Notes under the pieces: generated by a model
Seen by the model: the letters and a program-made list of their open reading frames with translations, nothing else
Told to the model about the DNA's origin: nothing
Databases searched by the model: none
Translations under genes and position numbers: made by a program
Source: Saturnia japonica
Lineage: Eukaryota > Arthropoda > Insecta > Lepidoptera > Saturniidae
Assembly (NCBI GenBank): GCA_033032175.1
Contig: CM065320.1
Span: 11,241,413-11,305,412 of the forward strand
Length of the DNA: 64,000 nt
Direction of reading: 5' to 3'
Shown: positions 34,183 through 46,818 of the stretch, in pieces
How positions within the stretch are numbered: position 1 is the stretch's first letter
How the letters are laid out: each line of letters opens with the position of its first letter

Positions 34183-35458
34183 CAGGATGGTCAAGTAAGG
34201 CGTACGATTTTAAAAACACTCTTGCGTTTGAACCTTATGAGCGGGGGCTGCGCGGGTGGTGGGGATGAGAAGCTCAGTTCTCGAAAATTTAGTCGCGATG
34301 GATCGCTTCACCAGAGCGCAACGTACATTCTGCGTTAACCATTATTATAAAAATGGCGATTCGTGCGCTATTGTTCGACGTTTATTTCGGCGTGAGTTTG
34401 AATTTGTTTGAATCAGTGTCCGAAGGAAAGTGTGATTCGATCGTGGGTCAGAAAGTTCGAAGCTACTGGTTCGATTCTCAAACAGAAACTTGCGGGACGC
34501 CCAAGGTCAACAAGAACGGAAGACACAATTGAACAAGTTAGAGCTTAAGTTCAACGTAATCCTGGTCTATCGACTCGCAAGCGATCAGCTGAACTTGTGG
34601 TGTCCAAAACATCTTTGCGTCTCATTTTGTTGAAAGATTTGAATTTTCACCCGTATAAAATTCAACTTGTCCAGGAATTACTGCCAGATGACCCAATTTT
34701 ATGACGAGCTTTTGTTGAAACAATGTTGGAAAGCTTTCAAAGTTTCAACAATATTCTGTTCACCGACGAAGCCCATTTTCACTTAAATGGGCATGTTAAT
34801 AAACAGAATTGCCGTTACTGGGCTGCAGAGAACCTACGTGCAAAACATCAAAAGCCTCTGCATTCGCCGAAAGTAACCGTTTGGGCGGCCATATCAGTAC
34901 ACGGAATTATCGGACCCTATTTCTTTGATAATCAACAAAGGCAATCTGTCACTGTAAATTCCGACCGATACATAGCCATGTTAAGGGATTTTTTCTTTCC
35001 GCAACTGCAACAATTTGAAGCCTATAATCGTGCGACGTTTGTTTCAACAAGATGGTGCGACATGCCATACATCTAATGCTTCGTTGGCGGCCGTAAACGA
35101 GATGTTTACTGGGAAACTGATATCGCGCCGAGGTGACATTGCATGGCCGCCTAGACGTCCAGATCTAACGCCACCGGATTTTTTCAAGTGGGGATACCTG
35201 AAAAATAGAGTCTACTCAAATAACCCAGCCACGATTAACCAGTTGAAGATAAATATCCGAGAAGAAATGGCAGCTATTCCTCGCGCAATGTGTCAGCGAG
35301 TTTTTACCAATTTGAGGATGGTGCACACCTGAATGATGTAATTTTTAAGAAATAAATTTCCCAGATGTCTATTTTAATTGAAATAAAGATGTGTGTATGT
35401 ATTGTATTTAGTTTTTTTTAATATTTTTAAAATTTCGCTAATCATTCTGGCCCACCTG
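34183..35458 (+). mobile_element. inactive mariner-like (DD41D-type) transposon
   Basis: 1,276 bp flanked by TA at 34181-34182 and 35459-35460. The ends CAGGATGG.TCAAG and, inverted, CAGGTGGGCCAGAA are imperfect inverted repeats. It encodes a broken transposase of the same type as the one at 55,252-56,319. It sits in a CTAGCTGTGCCCC repeat fragment (34,142-34,180). Confidence 0.85.
34298..35332 (+). pseudogene. mariner-like transposase, several stops and frameshifts
   Basis: Starts MDRFTRAQRTFCVNHYYKNG, parallel to the N-terminus of the intact copy, then meets an in-frame stop near 34,410, others before 34,723, and a frameshift near 35,035-35,045. The catalytic blocks are still readable: FTDEAHFHLNG, FQQDGATCHTS and RPDLTPPDFFKWGYLK, with 41 residues between the second and third aspartates. 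The C-terminus is short. Cannot be active. Confidence 0.9.
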
Positions 35459-35460
35459 TA

Positions 35461-36925
35461 CAACAAACATCGCCAACGCACCCGTGTAGACTATTTTTTA
35501 TCCTTTGTGTAAAACTATCTACATTTTATGAAGAAAAAAATTATAATATAGCCTATGTTACTCGCTGATACTGTAGCTGTATATTGATGAAAGAATTTTT
35601 TAAATCAATCTTGTAGATTTTGAGTTTCTTCATTACAAATAAAAAATCTAATATTTCCTCTTTATAATATTGGAATAGATTACTCTATATATAAATTATT
35701 AATTAATATTAAAAAAGAAATAATGCAAATTTTGTGAATTTGATATCTACATGTGTGGGGTATTTGTGTAGGGTAAACTCCGGAACCTAAAAAAATGAAT
35801 ATTCTATATGTATATTATAGCATATTTATTGAGAAAGTTTATAAGCTACCTATATAACTTTACGCTACGATTCTTATGGTGCGGAACAGTAAATATGAAC
35901 GTCAAGCAATTTATAAAACTGACCAGACTAGTACGGGAAGTAAGTTCTTCGATAGGATATATAATATAATACGGGTGCGTTAGCGCGGGCGGGGCACAGT
36001 TAGTATTATAGATATCTATTTATACTATTTGTATGTAAATTACTATTGGTGTACATATCTAAGGCTATTTTCCGAGAGCAGAGGAAGCGATGGCCGAAGT
36101 ACAATGTACCTTATAAAAATAATTTCAACTTGGGAGTGTTGAACCATTTTAGGCCGACAATTTTTGGAATGTTTCTTCAGTGAAATAAAATCTATCAATA
36201 AATTATTCCTCGGTTGTTGGTTATTTATTTGTTTTTCAAAGTATGTGTCTTTGGGAGAAATTATTTAATTGTCGAACCTAGTACTTTGGATTGGTAGCCA
36301 ACAATCCTGGGTATCTTCAAAAACTAATGCATAGGTTAGTATTAACTATTATAACTTAAAAAAAACGATGTCTTATCGATACATATTATAAAACTCAACG
36401 TCTCTCTGTCTGTCCGTTTATGTTCTTTTCACGCGAAAACCACTAATCTCATTTCCATGTTTTTTTTTATTTCATAGCTATTTTATCTGACCAGGTTACA
36501 GGATATATATTTGTTAGGTAAAGTAACATACGAAATAAGCAGTGACGATAACGAGTAGTTGTTTTACTGATCTGTGATAACGATGAATTTTAAATTGAAT
36601 GAATTTTGAGGCGCTTATATTGCTTACGCTCAGTAAACCCTAACCCTAAAGATATATCAACTTAATGTACGACATAATTGTAGATCTTTTAATTACAGCA
36701 CAATTTTTTTGTATCTTCGAAGATGAAGGTAGAATATTAATGAAATTAAAATGGGACCACCCTCGAGTTATTCAAGAAAATAATCATCCAAATCGATCCG
36801 TAATCATAGAAGTTATGGCTGAACATACATAAAAAATATTCATTCAATTTGAGTAACGTCCGTCTTTTTTTTAATTTTGATAAAAAGGCCTACAAAAAAA
36901 AACATCGATATGCGTTAAATAGATT
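35461..36925. other. intergenic with family B repeat
   Basis: About 35,820-35,970 matches repeat family B (TTTATAAGCTACCTATATAA, CTTTACGCTACG), and 35,985-36,003 is the end of a CTAGCTGTGCCCGC-type repeat on the minus strand. Nothing else recognised. Confidence 0.45.
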
Positions 36926-37457
36926 GTCTATCGCTAGTGTTGCCACCTCGGCAAAGAATCTAGTGCCTAAACTGAGAATGTTGCTAGATTTAGAAAACCG
37001 AATACCTGCAAAAGTAGCTAAAAGTGGCTAAACATAGAAAGTAACTAGAAATAACAAAAAGAGGTATGGAATTACTTTTTTATTTTTCAAACAGTTGTAT
37101 TTCAAAATTAAAAGATTACATTAATTATTTTAATACTCAAATATGACTGTTGACGTCGAATGTGCGGGTTGGTGGCTGTAGCGTCCGCACCGAACCGAAA
37201 TAGCACCGCTATCAGCTATTCTGGGTAATTTTTATAATTCCGATACGATCAAAAACGATGTTCAAAAACTCGATAGACCTGAAACAAATACAATGCACTC
37301 ACGTACCTTGGACTGCTCCAACACTTACGATGATACACCGACACGATTCAAGTTACCACCAGACGATTTTACATAGCGCTATTATTGCGTGCCTAGCGAT
37401 CAGAGCTCCAATATTCGACGAGTATATAATGCATGACAGATTTCAGCTGCGTTTGTC

Positions 37458-37565
37458 GCGGCTCAGTGCCCTCTGCGTTCTCCCCCAAGTCCGATGAAGT
37501 TGTAAAAGCCGCAGCGGCTTCTGGGCCCCTAAGGCTAACAGTGTACTCAGATCTAAAAAAAAAAA
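37458..37565 (+). mobile_element. poly-A LINE tail, copy 3 (108 bp)
   Basis: Only the last ~100 bases of the family plus poly-A. The perfect 14-bp direct repeat CAGCTGCGTTTGTC flanks it at 37444-37457 and 37566-37579. Markers GTAAAAGCCGCAGCGGCTTC and GGCTAACAGTGTACTCAG match the other copies. Confidence 0.92.
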
Positions 37566-37734
37566 CAGCTGCGTTTGTCAGTCCCATCGAGTATTGAAAA
37601 AGAGTTTTAATGTGATTATGAAACAGAGGGATTCTTCAAAGGACTGTGAAATCAAACTTTATCAAATTGTGTATTCAAAAGTATTAAATTACTACTAGTA
37701 GTACAAACTACATTAATTTAAAAGTTGCTAGTGT

Positions 37735-37960
37735 AGCGACATCTCTCGCCCTAACTGACGCATCAACGCATCGACGCAACTACACGTAGCGACATCTATC
37801 GAGCCACATAAGCCGCATCCTACTATCCTACATTGCGCTATAGAAATTAACTCTATCGTTAAGTATATATACAAGAACCCGACTACAACAGTCGGGGCAG
37901 CTGCCCGCCAGACATAGCACTCGTCTGGCCGGAGGATCCTCCCTTTTCTATGGCGGATGA
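37735..37960 (+). mobile_element. LTR-like element, copy 1
   Basis: Starts near TGTAGCGACATCT (repeated at about 37,786) and shares about 170 bases with 61,555-61,745. It has a TATATATA box at 37864-37871, then hairpin CCGACT/AGTCGG (37879-37895), palindrome GGGCAGCTGCCC (37895-37906) and hairpin CCAGAC/GTCTGG (37908-37928). That layout would suit an LTR promoter and leader. No coding region. Confidence 0.55.
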
Positions 37961-38439
37961 GGAACTTTACTCTCTGTTCCTCACTTCCGCTAAACTAGAA
38001 AATGTAGCTAGATGATTTAAGTACCGATGTAATTTTTGGTAGATGTCAAGTCACAAAATATGGCCAGATTTAGCCAAAAAGTAGTTCAAGTGGCAACACT
38101 GTCTATCGTCTAAGATTCACCCATTAGGCATGATTGTTTTTAAAATAACCAGGAGCGGGTATAGCACGATTCACGCGTGTGCCCAATCGACAGGTTCTGT
38201 AGTACACGCGAGCACAGCAAGTGTCTACATAAATTGAAGGAGTTGAATTAGTAGAATAGTCGTTAACGTATCAATAAAGGTGTTTTGTTGCGGCTACTTG
38301 AAGCAAACATAGGTATATAAACCGCTATAATAGATTAAGTAGACATTGCCGCCGCAAAATGATACCTTACACCGTTCCATGAACACAATACAGGAAACTC
38401 TTCTCTTCTTTCATGATGTTTACGTATCAAAATGTCATA

Positions 38440-38481
38440 ATAAACGGTTTGTTCTCTTATATAAACGGTTTGTTCTCTTAT
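38440..38481. repeat. 21-bp tandem duplication
   Basis: Two perfect adjacent copies of a 21-base unit beginning ATAAACGGTTTG, at 38440-38460 and 38461-38481. Confidence 0.85.
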
Positions 38482-38794
38482 TTCCTTGTAATTATTTTTT
38501 TCAATAAAACGCCTGTCTAGTGAATACGACAAAAAATGACTGCCCGAATGCTGGTGCTATCACTATGATGAGACCATAAGAACATCCCTTATGAGCTACC
38601 TACCACTCTAATTTATCTGTTCCGAAAGAATTTTGTGTTATCTATTTTAAGCCACTGACAAGACTGGCTTTTAAGATTAGATTAAAGAACCTTACTCTAC
38701 TTTTTTTTTGCTAGGGCGTAAAAATTTTTTTTCGCGTGATTATATAAGAAAAAGCGTTGTTTATTTATTACAATAAATATATATGAAGACCGGT

Positions 38795-39440
38795 GTGCCC
38801 GCGGCTCCGCACGTGTTCTTTATTACCCAGTAGTTATTTTCATCTCGTAATTTTATTTTCACTCATATTATTGACAATTCATACAGCCTATCAATTGAGG
38901 AATAAAATGTACTTCCCGCGTACATTGTTATCAAAATTGGTTTAAAATTATCAAAGTTGTTCTTTTTTACATATTTCTGAAATTAATGTTGATGATTCTT
39001 GTAGCCCCCGCCTATTAATAATTATGAAATCACGTATGCATCCCGTTTGCGAAATTGTGTTAAAAGTCTGTAGAATTAATATAGGTACCGATATAAATTG
39101 TTTACATTTTTAAAAATATTTTTTTTATAATCCATAAAGCCTATCAATTATGGAATGACTTATACTTCCCGTATACAAAATCTCATCACAATCGGAATCA
39201 ATGAACTTAAAATTTTTGGAAAAGTGTTATTGAAAATTTTCATAATTCATTCACGGAATGACTTACACTTCCCGTATATAAAATTTCATAAAAATCTGTC
39301 AAGCCGCTTTTGAGTTAAATTCGGACATATAAACAGAGTCAAACAAACAGAGATATTTTTTCTGTGGCATATTCTTATCCTTTATATAGTATGGCTATCG
39401 GGAAATGTTGAAAAATATCAAATATACAGACAGAACTATA
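38795..39440 (+). repeat. CTAGCTGTGCCCGC-type repeat, degenerate
   Basis: Begins GGTGTGCCCGCGGCTCCGCA and contains three spaced versions of ATGACTTACACTTCCCGTAT / ACTTCCCG.GTA, ending in AAATTCGGACATATAAACAG. Internally repetitive and non-coding. Confidence 0.5.
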
Positions 39441-40689
39441 GATTTATTAATATAGATTAGTTGCGATAAAGTTCTGATTGATTAATCAACATAAAGCTCA
39501 AATTACTGAAGACAGATAACATGCAATTAAAACAAAGAACTTTCAATTTCTGTTGGTAGAAAAGTCTATCTCGAAATGAATTTATGATTAATTATTTCTT
39601 ACAAATCATTCAGCCTGAATTACGAATGTAATTTGTATGGGAATTCTACCATTTTTCAAGAATACAATTTAAGTTAGAAATTGAATAAGTCAATATTAAT
39701 CTTAGTACTAAAATTTGATATAAGTAGGTATTATGTTTAACAACTCAGTTAAAACTTATGAAAAGGACGATATTAGTGTTTTTGAAAATAAGTTCATAAA
39801 AGGAGAACCAAGCACGAAAATGAGAAAATATTACATAATAAATTTATAACTGTAATAAATATATGATTAAAATGCATACAACAACATAAAACATTAGTTC
39901 ATGAATTGCTCGATAATGAATTGAAAATGTTTGATGGTATTTTGAATACATAATAGATTTATAAGATAAAATATAATATGATTTTTGAAGTGAAACTTGT
40001 TTGCGCGAATGAGGGTAAAAATTTTACGGATGCAACGCGTCACGGAGAAGTGTCACGAAAATGTGAAACGTTTTGAATAAACATTTTGTGATAAATTTGT
40101 AAATCGTCCTATACTAAGCAGTTGTTCAGAGTAAGTAATATATTTGTTATCTTTTTGTTAATATGCAATTTTTTATGTTAATTCGTTTGTAGGTTAGGAA
40201 GTTTTAATATTTACAAATAGCATGTGGCATTTTAATTTGCCACTCGTCATTTAAGAATTTAATATACTTAATATTTTAATGACAATTAAATTCATGAAAT
40301 TCCTAACATATCTTACTTTTCCCTCCCTCTAAGTCTCTTAAATCTAAAGCTTTAGATTAGTATAAATATAAACGAGATTTAAAAATTAGTTTGCCAATGA
40401 AGTTTCACTTCTGACCTGTGTACTTTGTAAGCACACACTTTTTTTTTGTTATTCTGACTAATCGCAGGTTCCAAATTCTCAGATGAGGTTTCTTAAATTT
40501 TTTTTAACCGCCTATTCGTATTTTTCCTTAAAATGGATTTTACCTATTTTATATAAACCTTTACTCATGAAATGTTGTTCTACTATCATGTATAATAAAA
40601 GGTCTATGAAATTCAATCCCATAAATAACTTAATTAAACAAATAAAAAATATAAAGTGTCTGTAATGTCAAAATAACAGCTTTTTACTA
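39441..40689. other. intergenic, nothing recognised
   Basis: AT-rich, without repeats or reading frames that I can assign. Confidence 0.45.
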
Positions 40690-40955
40690 AATGCATCATA
40701 TGAAAGTAATTATAACAAACCAATTTTTTGACGGGACTTTCATTGGCAGATTGCTTATGTAATAAGGAGTAACTTAAAATACTTTTATTTTAGAAAAACA
40801 AATTGGGTTCCGCGCAAGTAAAAGCATCTTTATGTTAAAAATAAACGGTGCGGCGCGGCGGCGCGGCTCGGCGGACGACCTCAGTGGATGGAAGCGGTGT
40901 CACCACAGTATCATAATTATCTAGTCTACGCGAGCGGAGCCGCGGGCACAGCTAG
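40690..40955 (-). repeat. CTAGCTGTGCCCGCG-type repeat
   Basis: On the minus strand it starts CTAGCTGTGCCCGCGGCTCC. Its GC core (GGTGCGGCGCGGCGGCGCGG) and the TTGACGGGACTTTCATTGGC end match 24,415-24,690 in the other orientation. Confidence 0.65.
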
Positions 40956-41189
40956 TTATTATTATAAAATAAAGTTTATTGACAATGAAATAAATATAGT
41001 CGTGATTATAATAAGTGATTTTAGAAGACAGACCACTTGTTATACAGAGCATGTAGTTAGGTACGTAAATCGTCGCTACCCAAACGTGGCGATCGTTTTC
41101 GCGGAAACTGATTTCGCGGAATGCCAACAACGTATAGATTGTGTCTCGTCATCCTTTCCTGTTTTAAAATAAAATATATTTGGGACATT

Positions 41190-42603
41190 CAATGACACGT
41201 TACAAATCATCTATAGCACTTATATCAAAATGTCGAAATCTGTGCATTGAAGATAGAATTATGGACAGAACCCATTTTGATAGTTTTTGAAATTTTTGTC
41301 AGTCTGTCTGTCGGTATGCTTGAACGCCAATCACACAAAAACTACTGGACCGAATTTAATGAAATTTGGTATGATTGTAGTTTATAGTCTGAAGATACAT
41401 TTAGGATGCATTTTTACACGTATGTAAAATGTTGTATGGTCTGTAAATTGCGTTTAGTTTGTGTACATATAAAAAAGGAATGTATGTGTATGTAACTCTG
41501 TAATATATTTAAAATAAGTACTGAAATAAAGTGCAAATAAACCAAATTATTTTATCTTTTCATAACTTTCAATAAAGTAAATTTAATGGAAATGTTATAT
41601 ATTTTTATTTTCCATGAGTATTCATGGATGGCGCTGTATGCATTGGTTTAAATTATCACAAAATTGGTTTGATATTTATTGTCACACATAAGTATATTTT
41701 CTATAAGCACGTATATCAATTGTAATTGAAGGCTGGGCTTGTATTATTATTTTTAAATACTTTTAGCTAGATTTTGATGTTATTTTTAAATATTTAAATA
41801 AGTAATATTATCTATTCTATCTACATTTCTACGATACATGTCATTGTTAGGCGCTTTTGCACAATTAAGATTTTTATAAATTTACACTAAACAGACATAA
41901 AGCGTTATTATTCACTGGAAAATAAAGTTTTATAAAAATAAAGTTAATAAATAAACTTAGTTTTACGTAAAGTAATCCAAAATTGAACATTTTTGTATGC
42001 CTTTATGTATATATACATATGTACTATCATGCCTGTGCTACTAATGTACATCTATAGTTCGCCGGGTATGTTTTTAGGTCCCACGTAGGCATGTAGGTGA
42101 GCCTGTTGCCATTAATCGGGCATAAAGCCAAACTCCGAACTGCTACTGAGAATTTCATAGACAAGCCCAATAACACCTTGCTCGACCTGAAAATCAAACC
42201 CAGGACCTCGAGCATAGCCGTCGTCAGTCTTTACTTATTAGTTATTACAGATGATATCGGTATCTTATTATATTATTAGTATTCTTGTATATATTTATGT
42301 AATTGGTTTGTCGGAAACCGCTCCAACGATTTGGATGAAACTTTGCATTTAGATGATGTTTTACATTCCAAGTTTACCTAGATAGGGGGTTTTTTTAACA
42401 CCGAGCAAAGCTCGCTCGCCCAGATATTGATTCTTAAACTGTGATATCGGTTAACATTTAAAATGATTTCAGTTGAGTATTATCACCGCCTATACGGATC
42501 AAATACCGTAGGGTAAGATTGAGGTGAGATGAGGTTTTTATTTAGTTGCTGGTTTTCATTCATGAGATGTACCACGTAGACGAAATACGGGGGCACAGTT
42601 GGT
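41190..42603 (-). mobile_element. ~1 kb repeat family C, copy 1 (interrupted)
   Basis: Homologous in inverted orientation to 54,968-57,260. Shared blocks include GAATTATGGACAG, CATTTTGATAG, TTTAGGATGCATTTTTACAC, GATATTTATTGTCACAC, GGCTGGGCTT and, after an interruption at about 42,004-42,435, TTTAAAATGATTTCAGTTG and GATGAGGTTTTTATTTAGTT. On the minus strand it begins near a CTAGCTGTGCCC-like end. Confidence 0.8.
42004..42435. repeat. insert within family C copy 1
   Basis: About 430 bases missing from the other copy, including GAAAATCAAACCCAGGACCTC and ACCGAGCAAAGCTCGCTCGCC, both phrases of widespread lepidopteran repeats. Boundaries are inferred by comparison with 56,441-57,260 and 54,968-55,144. 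Confidence 0.5.
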
Positions 42604-42639
42604 TATTTTAATATACATGAACTAACTTGCGTATATGCA

Positions 42640-42900
42640 TTTAGTAATCTGTCAATATGGTCTAAGTTGCCATAGATATCGGTGTCATGCGTTGCTACGA
42701 TCGAATATTCGTTTGCGGTGTGTCGTCGGCAATTTGCGCGACAGTGCGCGCGAGACTACAGCGAATCGTCACGCCGCGCCGGGTGGCGGCGGACAACGTG
42801 ACCTCGCTCAGATAAATCTATCAATGAACGAGATAAGGGGAACGCGTGTCACGCAACCGCAGGAAGTGCCCCAACTAGCCTCCTGCACTCTGAACTGAAA
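42640..42900. promoter_or_regulatory. GC-rich island
   Basis: Contains TTTGCGCGACAGTGCGCGCG and ACGCCGCGCCGGGTGGCGGC in an AT-rich region. No repeat match in the window. A possible promoter, enhancer or fragment of a host exon. Confidence 0.25.
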
Positions 42901-42904
42901 TGAA

Positions 42905-43620
42905 CGCACCATATCGTCCGCAGTAGGTACCTAATACATTCAAGGGCCTAAATGCAATCCGTTCGATATGTGTGTCGCGATATTGCGACCGCTTATTAAA
43001 ATCTAGCACACAACTCTAAAATAAATTAAATTAATATACGGTATTAGCAAACATGATGTATATTATGAATATTGAAGCCGGTAATTTGTTAATTAACACT
43101 TGATTTTTAAGTTACATTAATGTTAATTTAGACTTCAGTATAGGCCTACAGTCAAATGCGAAGTCATTTTCCCTGTGACGGGTTAGGTACTTCACAGAGA
43201 CATATTATTTGAATGTACGAGGTAGCTAGGTCATTTTACCAATATATCTATCATAATTTTTGTATAAATATAATTAAATTTACTTTTCAAAAAAGTATAC
43301 TGCATATCTACTGTTTACTCGACACGCCTTATAAATGATTTATTAAAAATTCAACTTTTTTTTAAGGTGTTTAGTAGGTTTGTAATGCGGTGTAGATGCA
43401 AATATAACTGAACATAACCTTGACTTTATTGTAAATTGTTTTATTTTTTGATGATAATGTGTAATCTTTGTAAATAAGATGAAGGGCATAAGTCCCAACG
43501 AAATCTTTGTTATTCGTGTATACCATAAATCATACAATACGCCAACATATTAAAATTTAAAAAAGTTGATACGTATAACTTACTTAGAAGTTAGAACCGT
43601 TAGAAGTTATACCTCTTTAA
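42905..43620. other. intergenic, nothing recognised
   Basis: AT-rich, no supported features. Confidence 0.45.
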
Positions 43621-43749
43621 TAAATAACTAGCGAGCCACCCCAGCTTCTCAGGGGTACTGTTTATAAAGTGGTGTATTTTATGTTTAAAAAAGCCTAATT
43701 TAGAATTTATAGCTTTTTATTTCATAACTCGCTATTTAGATTATAAATT

Positions 43750-43850
43750 CATGCATGCCTCATTAGCCTGGTTGTCCTAAACGCGAATACTAAGCTCGGG
43801 GATCTAGGTTCGATTCGCAGCCCGAGCAAAGTGTTATTAGGGTTTTCTAT
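43750..43850 (+). mobile_element. SINE head, second type
   Basis: TTAGCCTGGTTGTCC resembles an A-box and GGTTCGATTCG at about 43,808 a B-box, followed by a short non-tRNA stretch. Distinct from the SINE at 25,595. Only the head is recognisable. Confidence 0.5.
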
Positions 43851-44457
43851 GAAATTCTAAAGATTAATACCGAATTGGAGAAAATAGGTTCACAAATAAC
43901 GTAATATTTTTAATGATTATGTTGAAGATAAAACTTACTGTGAGTCAATCTTAGGAGATAGACGTATATACCATCGCAGACTTTTCTGTAGGCTTTTTAA
44001 AGAACTACAATTCTTTGCAACATTATTATGATGTATCTCATAACGTTTAGCCCGCATAAGCCATGTAAACACATGAAAATAGTTTTCAACGACTTGATTA
44101 CAAATAATTGAATTTTCTCTACTATACAAAAACTTAATTGGAATGTATTGTTTATATACCTTCCATAAAAAAATCTCTAAATGTTAGTGAAAATCGCATT
44201 AAAATCCGTGGCGTAGTTTAAAAGATTTAAGCGTACATAGGGGACAGACAGCGGGAAGCGACTTTATACTATTTATGATCATTGATCAAACTCAATTTCA
44301 CCGCAATTAAAAGAGGTTTAGCAAGCAACTCCACAGCGTAGACGTTTTGTTATAATGTGCGCGGGAAACGTAAAAATTCACTCAATTTTTAAATTACACG
44401 CATAGGGAAGTAAGCTACATAAGACACCTCCTGATTCCATACTTTTTTATTTCATAA

Positions 44458-44690
44458 CTAGCTGTGCCCGCGACTTCGATCGCGTGGACGACAGAACAAC
44501 GCGTAATGATTATAAAAATCGTAGTTTCTTAAAATTATAATAACTTTTTATTGATTGAAGATATCTTGATAAATTTTTTAACCAAGTATCTAAGGATTAA
44601 AACAAAAGAAATTTGATCGTAATCTATGCAGTGGTTTTTGCTTGATGCGCGTACAGCAACAAGACTCAATCATTTTATTTATATAGATTA
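44458..44690 (+). repeat. CTAGCTGTGCCCGCGACTTCG repeat
   Basis: Begins ACTAGCTGTGCCCGCGACTTCG-like sequence, then GTAGTTTCTTAAAATTA, ACTTTTTATTGATTGAAGA and GGTTTTTGCTTGATGCGCGT. Same order as 52,250-52,530. Confidence 0.75.
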
Positions 44691-44711
44691 TTTTTACACC
44701 TCTATTTGTCA

Positions 44712-44806
44712 GCTAATTTTTTTTGTTTTTTTTAGATCTGATTATACCGCTAACCTTAGGGACCCTGAAGCCGCTTGCGGCTTTTACAGCTTCACCGGAC
44801 TTGGAA
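44712..44806 (-). mobile_element. poly-A LINE tail, copy 4
   Basis: A T-rich left end, then GATCTGATTATACCGCTAAC and CGGCTTTTACAGCTTCACCG. It matches the last ~80 bases of the family. No convincing target duplication. Confidence 0.75.
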
Positions 44807-44814
44807 ACATCTAA

Positions 44815-46230
44815 CTCCAAAAGAACTTACTTATAGAATCTATTTCTAGAATACCTATATAATTTATGTAAAACTAAATATAGACATTTTTAATGCTGTT
44901 TTAATAATTTTAATGTATAAAATTGTAAGCCATGCTTATCTTATACTAATATATGAAACAATTATTTATACCAGCGATTCCTATGGTGGGTTCCGTAAAG
45001 ACGACAGCAGTGTTCCGTGAATCAGTTACTTTTGTCATTGAATCATGGAATAATCTTGGGTATTATTTTGGACAACGTTATAATTCTAAATAGGTTTGTT
45101 TCTCTTTTTATCTTTTTAGATTTCACTGTTTTTCGTTTGTTATCGTTTAATGAAGGGCTCCATAAAATAAGAGATTTATTAAGTGTTCCAAAACTTTTAA
45201 AGTTTGGGAGTCGCTGATTTATACCAAACTGAGTCTTATAATATTAGTACCAATGTCTTTGCTTTCCGCTTCATTACAAATATTTTTAAACCGTTAAATA
45301 TTAGTGTTAATGTATACCTACCTAATATACAAAATTCTAAAAAGATAAAGTAATGTGTATTTATTATCATTTATTTTTGTTTAACATTACTTATTAGAAT
45401 TAAATCATTACAATATACATACTTTTCCTGCAAATTGGTTATGTTGTCATCGAAATAAAATGAGTCGAGCGCAACCAATTGTAAACTGACTGTATTAATT
45501 ATAGAACCTTAGCCGGTGTGCGTACAAAATTTTAGTAGTTTCATAGCAATCGAATGAGTGGCTTAGGAACGCATATGCTACAAACAAACAAATATACATT
45601 CACTTTTATATATTTAGATCAAAGTATTTTTTATAGCATAGGTACAATATTTTAATATTTTCTAAAAAAAAATTTGTTGTGTATTTATAAATTTTTAAAG
45701 TGGACATAAAGTACTCGAATTGATAAAATCTAAGTACCTATTAACTTAATTTGCAATTAATTATAACGTGTTATGCATTTTAAGATAATTTCTAATAATA
45801 CAATATTGTAGAATCAGTTTAAATTTATCCCTTATGTGGGTTGCATTATCTATTTACAGCGCGATATCAAATGACACACACCCAACTAAGCGTAAACAAA
45901 TCGCTATTATTGATTTGTGAAATAAAGCTACAGAATGCAACTAATTGAGCTATCGTAGACGTCTATAACTAGATAGGCGAAGGACATTATGCCTTAATGC
46001 GAGTTTTTAAACATAATTACATTATCATTTATAATTATACGGTTTATTACCAACCCATTGGTAACAATAATCACTTTGAATTGTTGTAAGCTATTTCAAA
46101 TATTGTTTTTATGAGAATAAATTTCAATATTATAAATAGTACCAGTCACAGAGAAGTTGAGGGTTAGCGTGGTATGGGCATGTCGTAAGGGATAAGTCAT
46201 GCAACTCGAAGAACGTTAAGTATGAAGGTG
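44815..46230. other. intergenic, mostly unassigned
   Basis: AT-rich. About 45,480-45,600 resembles a LINE 3' end (GAGTGGCTTAGGAACGCATA, then ACAAACAAACAAATATACA). Nothing else recognised. Confidence 0.4.
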
Positions 46231-46245
46231 TACTCGCTCATAGCA

Positions 46246-46818
46246 CTCCAGCACACCCGTCACGTCCACCCTCTCCAGCGGTAACCCAAGCCTAGGTCCG
46301 TTCCTCGGTGTGAAACCCTTGGGTCAGGCAACCGCCCGCGCGATACAAGTGACACTGTACGTGCATCACTTAGCTACCTACATACAACAATACACACGTA
46401 TGAACATACACACGTGCACACCACATAGGTACATAGGTTCTGTGAGGGACCTTTTTTTTTCTTTTTTTTACGCTAGTTAGTTAGCGCTAGTTAGTGTAGA
46501 AACATTCCGATTACTGAATACACATACGCATGGTTCCTTCCTTCCTCCCAGGAGGAAGGGAACATGCCTATGTGTATATTTAGTTAGCTCGAATCGTAGG
46601 TGTAGGGATTCGATTAGATCGCGACCTATTTGCGAACGCGGCGACCGCCCGAGCCGAGGTCCGGCCACTTTGGCACCCTCGTGCGAGTCGTCCACAAAAC
46701 TTTCGCGGCTGAGTGCCTTCTGCGCTCGCCCCCAAGTCCGGTGAAGCTGTAAAAGCCGCAGCGGCTTTAGGGCCTCTAAGGCTAACAGTGTAGTCAGTTC
46801 TAAAAAAAAAAAAAAAAA
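46246..46818 (+). mobile_element. poly-A LINE tail, copy 2
   Basis: 573 bp ending in an 18-base A tract. The perfect 12-bp target duplication TCGCTCATAGCA is at 46234-46245 and 46819-46830. It matches 29,637-30,235 in the opposite orientation throughout, including the CTAGTTAG blocks and the GCGGCGACCGCCCGAGCCGA block. Its 5' end is a truncation point, since copy 1 extends further. Confidence 0.92.

Larger units (their letters stand above)
36935..38101. mobile_element. non-autonomous hAT element with nested insertions
   Basis: The ends TAGTGTTGCCAC (left) and GTGGCAACACTG (right) are the hAT CAGTGTTGCCAC terminus. They are flanked by TCTATCGC (36927-36934) and TCTATCGT (38102-38109), a near-perfect 8-bp duplication. 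No transposase is recognised. A poly-A LINE tail (37458-37565) and an LTR-like element (37735-37960) are embedded inside. Confidence 0.8.

Noticed and set aside
40888..41172. 94-codon frame as a gene
   Set aside because: Its first third is the end of a CTAGCTGTGCCCGCG-type repeat. The rest (RRQTTCYTEHVVRYVNRRYP) matched nothing I recognise.
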